NCBI RefSeq assembly: GCF_022809315.2
Contig: NZ_JAKZJU020000001.1
Coordinates: 2,021,001 to 2,085,000 of the forward strand
DNA: 64,000 nt
Direction of reading: 5' to 3'
DNA from: Mesosutterella faecium
GTDB taxonomy: Bacteria; Pseudomonadota; Gammaproteobacteria; Burkholderiales; Burkholderiaceae_F
Numbering within the stretch: position 1 is the stretch's first letter; each line of letters begins with the position of its first letter. Positions 45,582-54,811 of the stretch are shown piece after piece. Both the position numbers and the translations under genes were made by a program. The notes below the pieces were generated by a model. That model had not been told where the DNA came from. It worked only from the letters and a program-made list of their open reading frames with translations, and did no database searches.

Positions 45582-45724
45582 TTGGAAAAGAGCTGGCTCA
45601 AGGAGCTCGATCAATTCGCAGGCCGCGAAGCGTAAAAGAGAAGCCTCGCAAAAAGCGGAAACTCCCGCGATCCTAGCTCCAGAAGGGGTTGACGCAGGAC
45701 AAACTCAGGCCAAATTAATTTCAA

Positions 45725-45764
45725 ATATCCCGGAAATTCAATGATTTGAATTTGCCGGGGTATT
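45725..45764 (+). terminator. Hairpin upstream of a transposase gene
   Basis: Arms 45725-45741 and 45746-45764 pair with small mismatches (AATA.CCCGG.AAATTCAA) and a T-rich stretch follows. It probably blocks read-through into the transposase, as is common in IS elements; it may mark the left IS end. The rest of the 45582-45811 gap shows a TATAAT near 45784 and nothing else. Confidence 0.5.
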
Positions 45765-45811
45765 TATTTTATGGTATCATAGTCTATAATTAATAAAAAC
45801 ATGCTATCGCC

Positions 45812-47596
45812 ATGGATTCTTCTGAAAACGCCTCCGGCAAAATGAACTTTTCCACTTACACGGACAAACAGGGAAGGACCTATGTCTACACCTACCGCAA
45901 CAAGTGGGATCCAAAGAAACATCAGTCGCGCATTGCGGAGCGGCATCATGTCGGCAGGCTGGATCCGCAGACCCGCCAAGTCCGTGTGGGAAAAGCCTTT
46001 CTTGCCCTTCATCCGGAATACGCTGGCAGGGACTGGTACTGGGCTGGAAACTCACTGGTCAGCGCACAGGACGTCGGAGAAGCGGAGCCGCAGGAACCGG
46101 CTTCCGATGAAGGCTGGGAGCAGAACGAGACCGTTTCCATGGGCTGCACCTGGGCGGCCCGGGAATACTGCATTCTCCACGGCATCAGGGATGACCTGAA
46201 GTCCGTGTTTGGCGCGGATCTTGCTGAAAAGCTCATGGATCTGGCCATCTTCCAGTTCGACGCCGGCCAGGCCATGATGCTCTACAGCGACTGGCTCTCA
46301 GGGGTTTATCTGCCGGGGGCCCGGCCTTTGTCCAGCCAGAGAATTTCCGAAGTTCTGGAACAGGTGGACCGCGACAAGCTCAAGGCCTATTTCAAGCTCC
46401 GCTTCAAACGCTCTGCCGAGGAAGCCCGGCAGCGCAGCGCCCTGATCAAAGCCTCGCTCAAGCCCGGCAGCTATGTCCCGCCGCAAATGCTGGCGCTGGA
46501 CAGCACGAGCATCTCCACCTACTCCGAGACGATCAGAGACGCCGCCTACGGTCATGCCAAACAGAACCCGGAACTCAGGCAGGTCAATCTCGCCTTCGTC
46601 TGCGACTACGTCACCGGAGAGGCAGTCTTCGCCCACATTTACGAGGGGTCCATCAATGACGCGGCCTCTTTCCGTGAAATCCTTTTTCAGATGCGGGACG
46701 AAGGCATTGAACTGGACAAGATGCTCCTTGTCACGGACCGCGGCTACAGCAGCATCATGAACACCCAGAAATCCCTGGAGCTGAACCTGCGGTTCGTCCA
46801 GGGCGTGCGGGTCGTCGAGGACTCGGTCAAACGAAAGTTTGACAAACACAGGAAGGATTTTGAAAAACCTGCCTGCCAGTCCGGCCTGCTGGAGGTTGCC
46901 GCCGTCACCGCGCCTGACGCCGAATGGCGCTCCAACCGCCAGGACGTCAAGGTTGCCCTCCATCTCTACAGAAACAACATCCGGGCAGCAAAGGAATCTT
47001 TTGACCTGCTCAAGGCCATCGAGAAAGCCTTGAAAAAGAAGAATGAAGGGCGTTCTGTCGACAGCCAGGCCTGGCAGGACGTTAAAAATTTTCTGACCTG
47101 CACAAAGGATGACTCAGGACGTCCGGTATGGAAGCCTGACTACGAAGCAATCGAAAAGGAAACGCGCTATTACGGCTGCTTTGTCATCCGCACCAATGAG
47201 ATTGCGGATCCTTTCGCCGCTTTGGAAATTTATCGGGAAAGGAATGTGGTCGAGCAGTCCTTTGACCAGTTTAAAAACGAAATCCACGGCGACAGGATCC
47301 GCTCGACGGACAGCACCTACATCGGCCGGCTGTTCATTTACATCCTCGCGCAGACCCTCAGGACCAGGATGTCCTTCAGTGCGAGGGCTCAGACTCAAAG
47401 CAATTCTGATCTGAAGCTCCCGGGCAATTCCCTGACCCTCGCACTGGCCAAACTCAGGAACGTCCAGGCCACGAAGTTGAAGACTCACAACAAATGGGTC
47501 AGCCAGCAGTTAGCAAAAAAGCATCGTGATTTGTTCACGATGCTTGGTCTGCCCGTTCCTCCCAGGGTTCTTAAACCCAAACTCCCATTTAACTGA
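45812..47596 (+). CDS. IS4/IS1634-family transposase
   Basis: 594 residues. DDE-type blocks: MLALDSTSISTYSE, LLVTDRGYSSIMN and YRERNVVEQSFDQFKNEIHGD. Related to the next gene, with the same start layout (TYVYTYRNKWDPKKHQSR versus SYVYAYQTRWDPVKKQSR). Appears full length. The element's inverted repeats could not be fixed by eye. Confidence 0.88.
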   Translation: MDSSENASGKMNFSTYTDKQGRTYVYTYRNKWDPKKHQSRIAERHHVGRLDPQTRQVRVGKAFLALHPEYAGRDWYWAGNSLVSAQDVGEAEPQEPASDEGWEQNETVSMGCTWAAREYCILHGIRDDLKSVFGADLAEKLMDLAIFQFDAGQAMMLYSDWLSGVYLPGARPLSSQRISEVLEQVDRDKLKAYFKLRFKRSAEEARQRSALIKASLKPGSYVPPQMLALDSTSISTYSETIRDAAYGHAKQNPELRQVNLAFVCDYVTGEAVFAHIYEGSINDAASFREILFQMRDEGIELDKMLLVTDRGYSSIMNTQKSLELNLRFVQGVRVVEDSVKRKFDKHRKDFEKPACQSGLLEVAAVTAPDAEWRSNRQDVKVALHLYRNNIRAAKESFDLLKAIEKALKKKNEGRSVDSQAWQDVKNFLTCTKDDSGRPVWKPDYEAIEKETRYYGCFVIRTNEIADPFAALEIYRERNVVEQSFDQFKNEIHGDRIRSTDSTYIGRLFIYILAQTLRTRMSFSARAQTQSNSDLKLPGNSLTLALAKLRNVQATKLKTHNKWVSQQLAKKHRDLFTMLGLPVPPRVLKPKLPFN

Positions 47597-47644
47597 TCAA
47601 GAAAAAGGATGACGTAAGTCAAACAACCTCTTATTAAAGTTGAT

Positions 47645-47690
47645 AACTCCGTGATTTCTTTGAAAAAGAAATTGTGGAGTTTTCTTTTAT
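47645..47690 (+). terminator. Hairpin with T run upstream of second transposase
   Basis: AACTCC (47645-47650) pairs with GGAGTT (47676-47681) plus inner GATTTCTTT/AAGAAAT pairing, followed by TTCTTTT. It ends the previous transposase transcript and shields the next gene. Confidence 0.6.
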
Positions 47691-47739
47691 AATGTAAAAT
47701 GATCCATATTTTATTAATAATGATCATAAAGGCTGTCCC

Positions 47740-49470
47740 ATGCGCCGAAACAACCCTGACAGATGGCATTTCACTGTTGAAACAAACGCCCAAGGACTTT
47801 CTTACGTCTATGCCTATCAGACACGCTGGGATCCAGTGAAAAAGCAGTCCCGCCGCAGCGCGAAACGCTATGCGGGGCGGCTGCATGAGGATGGCAGAGT
47901 GTCGTTTGGGAAGCGCTTCCTGGCTGATTTTCCCGCCTATGCCGAAGGTGACTTCTTTTACGGAGTCGACAAAACCCTCGTGGATGAAGTGACCTACCGG
48001 CAGGACTTTCCGGCCGCACCCGGACCCAAGCCAGAGGAAGATCCGGAGCTGGATGAGACGCTCAGCGCCGGCGTGACCTGGGCGGCCGAGTCCATTGCCG
48101 ATCAATCCGGGATGCGCAGCGATTTGAAAGCAGTCTTCGGAGACGATGCCAATGACCTGCTGGCGCTTGCCATTTACAAGCTTGACAACGGGGGATCAAT
48201 GGCCGCCTGCGAGGACTGGCGGCGCAACGTTTACCTCCAGACCCGCAGCCGGCTCAGCTCCCAGCGCATCAGCGAACTGATGGAAAGCGTGAAGCAGAAG
48301 AATGTCGAGAGTTACTTTGCCCTGCGGCACCAGAGGATTCTCGAGCAGGCGAGAAGCCGGCAGGAGAAGACTTTTTACGCCTTGGACAACACTTCCGTCT
48401 CCACGTACTCGACTACCATCGATGATGCTGAATTCGGGCATGCCAAACGCGATCCAGAGCTCAGGCAGATCAACTACACCTTTGTCTGCGACCAGGCCAC
48501 CGGCGACATTGCCTATGCGCATGCCTATGCGGGCTCCGTCAATGACGTCACCGCCCTGAGCGACATTCTTTACCGGATGAAAAGCGCCGGATTTGACCTT
48601 GAAGACACGGTTCTTGTGACGGACCGAGGCTATGGGAGCCTCTATAACGTGCAGAAGATGCTCGATCTCGAGCTGCGCTTCATTCAAGGCGTCCGCAGGG
48701 CCGAAGACTCAGTCCTGCGTGCGCTTGACCGCTACAGCGCGTCTCTGCGCGACGTGAGCTTCTACAACCCCAGGCTCGAGGTGTACGCAAGGACGATCAA
48801 GGAAGACTGGACCCGGAATACGGATTTCGGCCCCGTTGGAAAACCGGTCTACGTCCACCTTTACCGCTTTCCGGGAGGAGATGAGCTTGAGATGAAGCAG
48901 CTGGCGGCCAGAATCGAGGATCTGCTGGACATCCTCAATGAAGGCGGCAGGCGGCCCGATGACCTGTGGAGAAGCTGCGGGCGCTTTGTAGAAAAGGTCT
49001 CTGGCAGGAACGGAGCGCTGAGATGGGTCAGGAAAGATGACGCAATGCGGGACGCCTGCCGCTATGCCGGCATGTTTGTTCTGCGGACCAATGAGGAAGA
49101 GGATCCCTTCCGCGCTCTTTGGGCTTATCGCCTGAGGGGACGGGTCGAACTCGACTTCAACCAGTTCAAGAACCAGGTAGACGGAGACCGTCTGCGCTGC
49201 TCGCAGACCGGGTACATTGGAAAGCTGTTCATCTGCACTCTGGCCGCCGCCATCAGGCTCATGATGCTGAAGCGGGCCCGCGACTGTGCTGCTCCGGGAG
49301 TCTCTCTCCCGCACAACTCGATTGACTGCCTGCTGGCAAAGCTAAGGTGCATCAAGGCGGACAAACGCCCCAGCGGCAATGCCTGGGTGACGCGGCCCAT
49401 AACGAAGAAGCAGCGGGATTTTCTCTCGCTGCTTCTGTCGGTGCCCTTCCCGCCTAAAGTCCTGCGTTAG
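47740..49470 (+). CDS. IS4/IS1634-family transposase
   Basis: 576 residues with DDE-type blocks FYALDNTSVSTYST, VLVTDRGYGSLYN and YRLRGRVELDFNQFKNQVDGD. Homologous to the transposase just upstream but clearly diverged, so two related elements lie in tandem. A TATAAT (47689-47694) gives it its own promoter. Possible ends AACTCC... at 47645 and ...GGAGTTC at 49515 are suggestive only. Confidence 0.88.
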   Translation: MRRNNPDRWHFTVETNAQGLSYVYAYQTRWDPVKKQSRRSAKRYAGRLHEDGRVSFGKRFLADFPAYAEGDFFYGVDKTLVDEVTYRQDFPAAPGPKPEEDPELDETLSAGVTWAAESIADQSGMRSDLKAVFGDDANDLLALAIYKLDNGGSMAACEDWRRNVYLQTRSRLSSQRISELMESVKQKNVESYFALRHQRILEQARSRQEKTFYALDNTSVSTYSTTIDDAEFGHAKRDPELRQINYTFVCDQATGDIAYAHAYAGSVNDVTALSDILYRMKSAGFDLEDTVLVTDRGYGSLYNVQKMLDLELRFIQGVRRAEDSVLRALDRYSASLRDVSFYNPRLEVYARTIKEDWTRNTDFGPVGKPVYVHLYRFPGGDELEMKQLAARIEDLLDILNEGGRRPDDLWRSCGRFVEKVSGRNGALRWVRKDDAMRDACRYAGMFVLRTNEEEDPFRALWAYRLRGRVELDFNQFKNQVDGDRLRCSQTGYIGKLFICTLAAAIRLMMLKRARDCAAPGVSLPHNSIDCLLAKLRCIKADKRPSGNAWVTRPITKKQRDFLSLLLSVPFPPKVLR

Positions 49471-49525
49471 GGATCAGTTAACCGGGAGTTTAGGTCTTAA
49501 AGACTAGAAACCCCGGGAGTTCAGG

Positions 49526-49573
49526 AAAAAGGCTCCCGGCTCTTCCCCCCTGCAAGGGGAAGTGCCGGGAGCC
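49526..49573 (-). terminator. Rho-independent terminator after ppk2
   Basis: GGCTCCCGGC (49531-49540) pairs with GCCGGGAGCC (49564-49573) with further CTTCCCC/GGGGAAG pairing; on the minus strand five T follow at once (49530-49526). Confidence 0.85.
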
Positions 49574-49596
49574 CTTCATTCACAAATCCAAATCCC

Positions 49597-50535
49597 TCAG
49601 ATCGCTTTGCCGAAGTGGGCCTTCAATTTCGCCAGATCCGTCGAATCGCTTTCGGCCGCGAGCTCGAGCAGCTTCTTCATCTGCTCGATGTTCTTCTTCG
49701 TCTCTTCGTTCGGCTCCGGGAAGCGGGGGTTGATCGCCTCGAGCGCTTCGAGCGTGATGAGGGAGACCACGTAGCGCGTGTACCACTTGTCGTCGGCCGG
49801 CACGATGTACCAGGGGGCCTCCTTCGTGGAGGTGGCCTCGATCGCTTCCGCATAGTCCTTCTGGTAGTCGTTCCAGTAGAGCCGTTCGGTGAGGTCCGAC
49901 ATCGAGAACTTCCAGTTCTTGTCGTCGCGCAGGATCCGCTCGGCGAGCCGCCGCTGCTGCTCGGTGCGCGAAACGTGCAGGAAGATCTTCACCATCGGAA
50001 AGCCGTTGTGGGCGAGGTGCTTCTCCCAGGCGGCGATGTCGGCGTAGCGCTGCTTCCAGATGTCTTCGTTCACGAGCTCGGGCGGCAGGCCGCTGTCCTT
50101 GAGGAGCTGGTGGATCCTCACGGTCACCACGTCCTCGTACTGCGAGCGGTTGAAGATCCCGATTTCGCCGCGCGAGGGAAGGTTCACGTTGAAGCGCCAG
50201 AGGTAGTCGTGGTCCTTTTCAAGGCTCGTGGGCTGCTTGAAGGAAACCACCTTCACGCCCGCCGGGTTCAGGGGCCCGAAGACGTGCTTCACCGTCCCGT
50301 CCTTGCCCGCGGCGTCCATCGCCTGCAGCGCCAGAATGAGCCCGTAGGTGTTCTGAGCGAAAAGCTTTTCCTGATAGTCCTGGAGCTTCAGAATCACTTT
50401 CGGGAAAAGCTCCTTTTCAACCTTCGCCCGGTCGATCTTCACGTCGCACGCGGTCGGCCGCTTCGTGAGGTCGACCCGGGTTCCGGGCTCGATCCTGTAG
50501 CGGTCGACATCCACGAGACACTTTGACTTGTCCAT
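49597..50535 (-). CDS. ppk2: Polyphosphate kinase 2 family protein
   Basis: 312 residues, one PPK2 domain. Walker A-like AMDAAGKDGTVKH (about 72-84), lid and Walker B region (SRGEIGIFNRSQYEDVV) and the helix block WEKHLAHNGFPMVKIFLHVS are all present. PPK2 enzymes use polyphosphate to phosphorylate nucleoside mono- or diphosphates; this single-domain size suits class I or III. RBS AAGGAGG. Monocistronic with its own terminator. Confidence 0.88.
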   Translation of the reverse strand: MDKSKCLVDVDRYRIEPGTRVDLTKRPTACDVKIDRAKVEKELFPKVILKLQDYQEKLFAQNTYGLILALQAMDAAGKDGTVKHVFGPLNPAGVKVVSFKQPTSLEKDHDYLWRFNVNLPSRGEIGIFNRSQYEDVVTVRIHQLLKDSGLPPELVNEDIWKQRYADIAAWEKHLAHNGFPMVKIFLHVSRTEQQRRLAERILRDDKNWKFSMSDLTERLYWNDYQKDYAEAIEATSTKEAPWYIVPADDKWYTRYVVSLITLEALEAINPRFPEPNEETKKNIEQMKKLLELAAESDSTDLAKLKAHFGKAI

Positions 50536-50671
50536 CGGTTACCTCCTTCAATTGTTTTTAAGCAAAGGCGCTTTCGCCCTCTGCTGATGAGATTACCCTT
50601 TTCTGCTGAGGCCGTACGCCGTGAAATTGAGGTGAACCTATAAGGAAACCGGCCCCTTAGGTCATTTTTTT

Positions 50672-52558
50672 TCAGGGGCAGGAGGCCGGGGCGCGCCTCT
50701 TGCCGAGCAGCGACATCTCGCAGGGCCCGCAGTGAAAGACGGCCTTGAGCTCAATGTCCCCCGAGCGCAGGTAAAGCGGCTCCGGCCGGATCTTCTCGCC
50801 TCTTTTCTTCGCTTCCTTGGGGCAAAGCCCCAGCGCGTAGCGCACGCAGTGCCTGCAGCGCATGAGCTCCACCTCGCCCGTGACTCCGCCCTTCTCGAAG
50901 GCCATCTGCGTGACGCGAGCGCCGTGCAGCCCGTAAAAGCGCACCGCCTGCTCGTTTTCGACGTTGGCGTGGTAGTCGAGCTCGGGCTCGGGAAAGCGCG
51001 CTCCGGGCTCGGGCCGGGCCCGCTCGGGCCGCCTGTAGGCTTCGCGGCGCTTTTGCTCGAGGAGCCCTGCCGCCTCGCGGCGCAGCCCGTTCAGGATCGA
51101 GACGGGCAGAAACCGCGGCGCGTCCCACTCGATGTCGACCGAGGCCGCGCAAAAGCCCGTGCCCCCGAATTTAGCAAGAGACGCTTTCGCCTGGGCGGCT
51201 GCGCGCTCCGGGTTCTTCGCGGGCTCGAACCGCCCGGAGGCCAGGGCCTCCGCTTCGATCCCCTCGGGATCGGCAAGATGCAGCCGCACGGCCTTTTCGG
51301 TCACGGTCGCCTTCACGGCAAGCGGGACGTCCCTCGAAGCGGTGTCGCCCGCCATCAGCTTCGACCAGGCGGTGTCGCGGTTGCGCATCAGGTCGAGCCC
51401 TGCCTTGAGGCCCCTGATGCCCTTTGGCCGCTCCCGCGTGAACACCTCCCAGAGGCCGCTTTGCAGCTCCTCAGCCCTGTTCACGAGCAGCCCCGAGAGC
51501 TCGCCGTTTTCAAGCCAGAAGGTGAGTCCGTCGCCGTTGTGCAGCGCCTCGCGCGTCTTCACGGTGAAGCTCTTTTCGCCTACGCGCCTGACGCGCCCGA
51601 TCGGCTGTCCCGCGTTTTTGGGCGTCTCGAAGTCCCAGATGCGGCCCCTCGTCCCGTGGATGAAATAATCGGTCCCGCCGCGGTTGAAGCTTCGGGCCGG
51701 ATCCGGTTCGAAGGAGAAGACCGCCCTCCCCTCGCTTTCCCGCGCGTATTCCGGGTGCTTGTCAAGGAGCGCGTCAAAAAGCTTCCGGTAATAGGCGGTC
51801 ACGTTCTTCACATAGGCCATGTCTTTGAGCCGCCCCTCGATCTTGAAGCTGCGGACCCCCGCGGCGGCGAGGGCCTCCAGGTTCGACCTCTGGTCGTTGT
51901 CCTTCAGGGAAAGCACGTGCGAGCGCTCGGCGAGCACTTCGCCCGACTCGGTCCGCACTTCGAAGGGCAGGCGGCAGATCTGGGCGCAGGAGCCGCGGTT
52001 GGCACTGCGGCCCCGCATCGCCTCGCTGGCGTAGCACTGGCCGCTGTAGCTCACGCAAAGCGCCCCGTGGATGAAGTATTCGATCCGGGCGCTCGTAAGG
52101 GCCCGGTGGATCGCTTCGATCTGGGCAAGCGAGAGCTCCCGCGCGGGCACGATCTGGGAAAAGCCCGCCGCCTCCAGAAACCTCGCCTTCTCGGGCGTGC
52201 GGATGTCGCACTGCGTGGAAGCGTGCAGCTGGATCGGGGGCAGATCGCACTCGAGAAGCCCCATGTCCTGCACGATGAGCGCGTCAACCCCGGCGTCCCA
52301 GGCCTGCCAGGCGAGCCTTGAGGCCGCCTCGAGCTCGCTGTCGCGAAGGATGGTGTTGAGGGCCATCATGACCCTCGCCCGGTAATGGTGGGCGAACTCG
52401 CAGAGCCGGGCGATGTCGGCGATCGAATTCGCGGCCGCGCTGCGGGCGCTGAACAGGGGGCCGCCGATGTAAACGGCGTCCGCTCCGTGCCGGATCGCCT
52501 CGATGCCGATGTCGGCCGTCCTGGCCGGCGAAAGAAGTTCCAGTTTCTCCGCTTTCAT
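50672..52558 (-). CDS. rlhA: Peptidase U32-family protein, RlhA (YdcP)-like
   Basis: 628 residues from the ATG at 52558; a GTG one codon earlier is equally placed for GGGGAG. TIM-barrel N-terminal half with the Cys cluster CVSYSGQCYASE...RGSCAQICR that ligates Fe-S in this family. The C-terminal half has a second Cys set (MRCRHCVRYALGLCP) and GPCEMSLL. Length and both Cys sets match RlhA, which hydroxylates 23S rRNA C2501 using prephenate-derived chemistry, rather than the shorter tRNA-modifying TrhP. Cytosolic. Confidence 0.82.
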   Translation of the reverse strand: MKAEKLELLSPARTADIGIEAIRHGADAVYIGGPLFSARSAAANSIADIARLCEFAHHYRARVMMALNTILRDSELEAASRLAWQAWDAGVDALIVQDMGLLECDLPPIQLHASTQCDIRTPEKARFLEAAGFSQIVPARELSLAQIEAIHRALTSARIEYFIHGALCVSYSGQCYASEAMRGRSANRGSCAQICRLPFEVRTESGEVLAERSHVLSLKDNDQRSNLEALAAAGVRSFKIEGRLKDMAYVKNVTAYYRKLFDALLDKHPEYARESEGRAVFSFEPDPARSFNRGGTDYFIHGTRGRIWDFETPKNAGQPIGRVRRVGEKSFTVKTREALHNGDGLTFWLENGELSGLLVNRAEELQSGLWEVFTRERPKGIRGLKAGLDLMRNRDTAWSKLMAGDTASRDVPLAVKATVTEKAVRLHLADPEGIEAEALASGRFEPAKNPERAAAQAKASLAKFGGTGFCAASVDIEWDAPRFLPVSILNGLRREAAGLLEQKRREAYRRPERARPEPGARFPEPELDYHANVENEQAVRFYGLHGARVTQMAFEKGGVTGEVELMRCRHCVRYALGLCPKEAKKRGEKIRPEPLYLRSGDIELKAVFHCGPCEMSLLGKRRAPASCP

Positions 52559-52660
52559 CACCGAGCTGCTCCCCGGCGGCGGCCATCCCTCCCCGCCTTC
52601 CTGAAATCTAAAATGTGCGAACCAGGCTTCTTTCCGTTGAAAGAGGCTTCCGCTTCGCGA

Positions 52661-52687
52661 TAAATTAAACTAATTTTGTTTAATTTA
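52661..52687. promoter_or_regulatory. AT-rich perfect inverted repeat
   Basis: TAAATTAAAC and GTTTAATTTA form perfect 10-bp arms around TAATTTT, in the gap between the U32 gene start and the flavoprotein gene end, both on the minus strand. Either a regulatory site of the U32 promoter or a terminator stem; it stands out against GC-rich surroundings. Confidence 0.4.
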
Positions 52688-52716
52688 ATAATCATATAAA
52701 AGCCATATAAATATAC

Positions 52717-54177
52717 TTATAGGCTCAAAAGAGCCGCCCCTTTCCCTGCAATTCGGCCAAACACGACCGCATCGGTCAGGCCGTTGGCTCCGAGCCTGTT
52801 GCTGCCGTGCACGCCCCCGGTGATGGTTCCCGCCGCATAAAGCCCGGGGATGGGCTTTCCCGCGGCGTCAAGGCAGCGCGCCCGCTCGTCAATGTCGAGC
52901 CCGCCCTCCGTGTAGTGAATCGTCATGCCGGCGTAGCAGGCCCAGAAGGGAGGGTGGCTCAGAGTGTAGCGAAGCTCGCGCGGAGACTTCCCCAGGGGAT
53001 CGCGGCGGGTTCTGACCGCGCGGTTGTACTGGGCTATGGTCTGGGCGAGCGCCGGGGCGGGAACGCCCATTTTCTGAGCGAGTTCCCGTACGCTTCCCGC
53101 TTTCCAGGCCTCACCGGCCTCGAGCGCCTCAACCGCCTCCTTCTGGATCAGGATCCCGTAATCTCTGAAGCCCGCGTCGTCAAGCACTGAGTAGGCCAGC
53201 TGATGGGGCTGCGCGAGCACTGTATCACGCAGAACGTCCCTGGGGCCGTCCTCGCGGATGAAACGCCTCCCTTCGGTGTTGACGAAAATGAATCTCGACA
53301 CCACGGAGTGAAACCTCACCCGGTGCGATTTCCCCGGAGGGCAGCCCGGAAGGCACTGAATGTACTGCATGTCGCGCAGGGCCGCGCCGTGCCTGTGAGC
53401 CGCGAGCATCACCTCGCCGGTCGAAGACGGGACGTTGTCGGTCGTGAGCCCCTGCAGCCGCGGGGCGTACTGCCCGATCAGCCGGGCGTTGGCCGCAAAG
53501 CTGCCGGCCGCGAGCACCACGGCTTTCCGCGCCTGCAGCGTCCTAGTTCGCGCTCCGTCCTGCACCACCACGCCGGCGGCCCGCCCGTCCCGGAACACCA
53601 GGTCGACCACCGGCGCGGACGTAGCGATTTTCACGCCGAGGCGGACCGCCTCGGCCGAAAGCGCCCTGATGTAGCCCTGCCCCAGAGGAAGGACAGGACA
53701 GTGGCAGCGGGCCCAGTGCCCGCCGTAGAGCTCGATCACCTCGGGCTTGAAGCGCATACCGAGTCCCTCAAGCCAGCGAAGGCTTTCCGTCGAATTCTCA
53801 ACCAGGCGCCGGACGAGCGCGGGCTTAGCCTTCCGGCCTCCGTACTCAAACGTCTGCCGGTAAAAGAAATCCGGCGAATCGGAGATGCCCTGCCGCCTCT
53901 GCCGCACGGGATCGAGAGCCGCAAAATAACCGCCCGAGATCAGCGTGTTCCCGCCTATTTCCGGCGCTTTCTCAAGCACGGTTACCCGCGCGCCGGCCGA
54001 AGCCGCCTCGACCGCAGCTGACAGGCCGGCCGCGCCCGAACCGACCACAATAACGTCCGCTCCGCCCCTCAGCCAGTCCCGCAGGCTGGCGCCAAGCGAA
54101 AAGGCCTCAGAAACTCCGGGCAGAGCGAGTAGCCCGGACGTGGCAGCGCCCAGAGCCTGCCTCCTGTTCATCATCAT
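52717..54177 (-). CDS. Tat-exported flavin reductase (fumarate reductase-like, no FMN or haem domain)
   Basis: 486 residues: Tat-like NRRQALGAA signal, FAD fold VIVVGSGAAGLSAAVEA, then the fumarate-reductase-type active site with Arg in GPRDVLRD, His in TIHYTEGG and Arg in GSNRLGANG. At the acceptor-specificity position it has QCLPGCPPG instead of the urocanate-type QTYP, so the acceptor differs. Its start overlaps the response-regulator stop (ATGA), so it is translated with ttrS- and ttrR-like genes. The closest relative here is the protein at 56792-58267, which shares PGCPPGxSHRV. Confidence 0.85.
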   Translation of the reverse strand: MMMNRRQALGAATSGLLALPGVSEAFSLGASLRDWLRGGADVIVVGSGAAGLSAAVEAASAGARVTVLEKAPEIGGNTLISGGYFAALDPVRQRRQGISDSPDFFYRQTFEYGGRKAKPALVRRLVENSTESLRWLEGLGMRFKPEVIELYGGHWARCHCPVLPLGQGYIRALSAEAVRLGVKIATSAPVVDLVFRDGRAAGVVVQDGARTRTLQARKAVVLAAGSFAANARLIGQYAPRLQGLTTDNVPSSTGEVMLAAHRHGAALRDMQYIQCLPGCPPGKSHRVRFHSVVSRFIFVNTEGRRFIREDGPRDVLRDTVLAQPHQLAYSVLDDAGFRDYGILIQKEAVEALEAGEAWKAGSVRELAQKMGVPAPALAQTIAQYNRAVRTRRDPLGKSPRELRYTLSHPPFWACYAGMTIHYTEGGLDIDERARCLDAAGKPIPGLYAAGTITGGVHGSNRLGANGLTDAVVFGRIAGKGAALLSL

Positions 54178-54806
54178 GGCTGCTCCTGCGGTATTTCGCC
54201 GATGAACCGGAGAAAAGCGTGCGCATCAACCGCCGTCCGGATCCCCAGCTTGTGCAGAGCGTTCGCCCGGTGGATCTTGACCGTCTGCTCCGCAATCCCC
54301 AGGTCTATTGCGATCTGTTTGTTGAGCGCTCCCTGAGCCACCTGCCTCAGCACCATCTTTTCCCGGTCGGTGAGCGTGTCGAAAAGCGCCCTGCGCCTGA
54401 TTTTTTGCGCCCTGCCGGCCCGCTGCCTGAGGTTGTCCTCGATCAGGCGGCACACGATCGACTGGAGCTTTTCCGGCCTTACGGGCTTTTCCAGGAAATC
54501 CGCCGCCCCGCGCTTGAGCGCCAGCACTGCGGACTGGACGGTGCCGTGCCCGCTCAGGAACAAAATTGGAAGATCGCATCCCCTGTCGAGCAGCTTCTTC
54601 TGCAGCTCAAGCCCGCTCATGCCTCCCATGCGGATGTCAAGGACAATGCACCCGGGGCGGGAAAAATCGCCCCGCTCGAGCATCTCCTCGGCGCTTTCGA
54701 AAGCTTCGGACTCCAGCCCGATGATTTTCAGGATGAAACGTTCCGAATTCCTCACGGTTTCTTCATCGTCGACGATCCTGACCAGTGGAACTGAACTCTC
54801 TGACAT
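54174..54806 (-). CDS. Response regulator, TtrR/FixJ type
   Basis: 210 residues from the ATG at 54806, preceded by AAGGAG within the end of the kinase gene. Receiver domain with phospho-acceptor Asp57 (CIVLDIRMGGMSG) and conserved EKPVRP, then a LuxR-type helix-turn-helix (LTDREKMVLRQVAQGALNKQIA...AEQTVKIHRANALHKLG). It lies between its kinase and the flavin reductase in one operon, so it very likely activates the two flanking reductase genes in response to their substrate. Confidence 0.88.
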   Translation of the reverse strand: MSESSVPLVRIVDDEETVRNSERFILKIIGLESEAFESAEEMLERGDFSRPGCIVLDIRMGGMSGLELQKKLLDRGCDLPILFLSGHGTVQSAVLALKRGAADFLEKPVRPEKLQSIVCRLIEDNLRQRAGRAQKIRRRALFDTLTDREKMVLRQVAQGALNKQIAIDLGIAEQTVKIHRANALHKLGIRTAVDAHAFLRFIGEIPQEQP

Positions 54807-54811
54807 GTGCG

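Noticed and set aside
45812..49470. Composite transposon made of the two tandem transposase genes
   Set aside because: They are in direct tandem with no cargo gene between and are diverged in sequence; simple neighbouring IS elements fit better.
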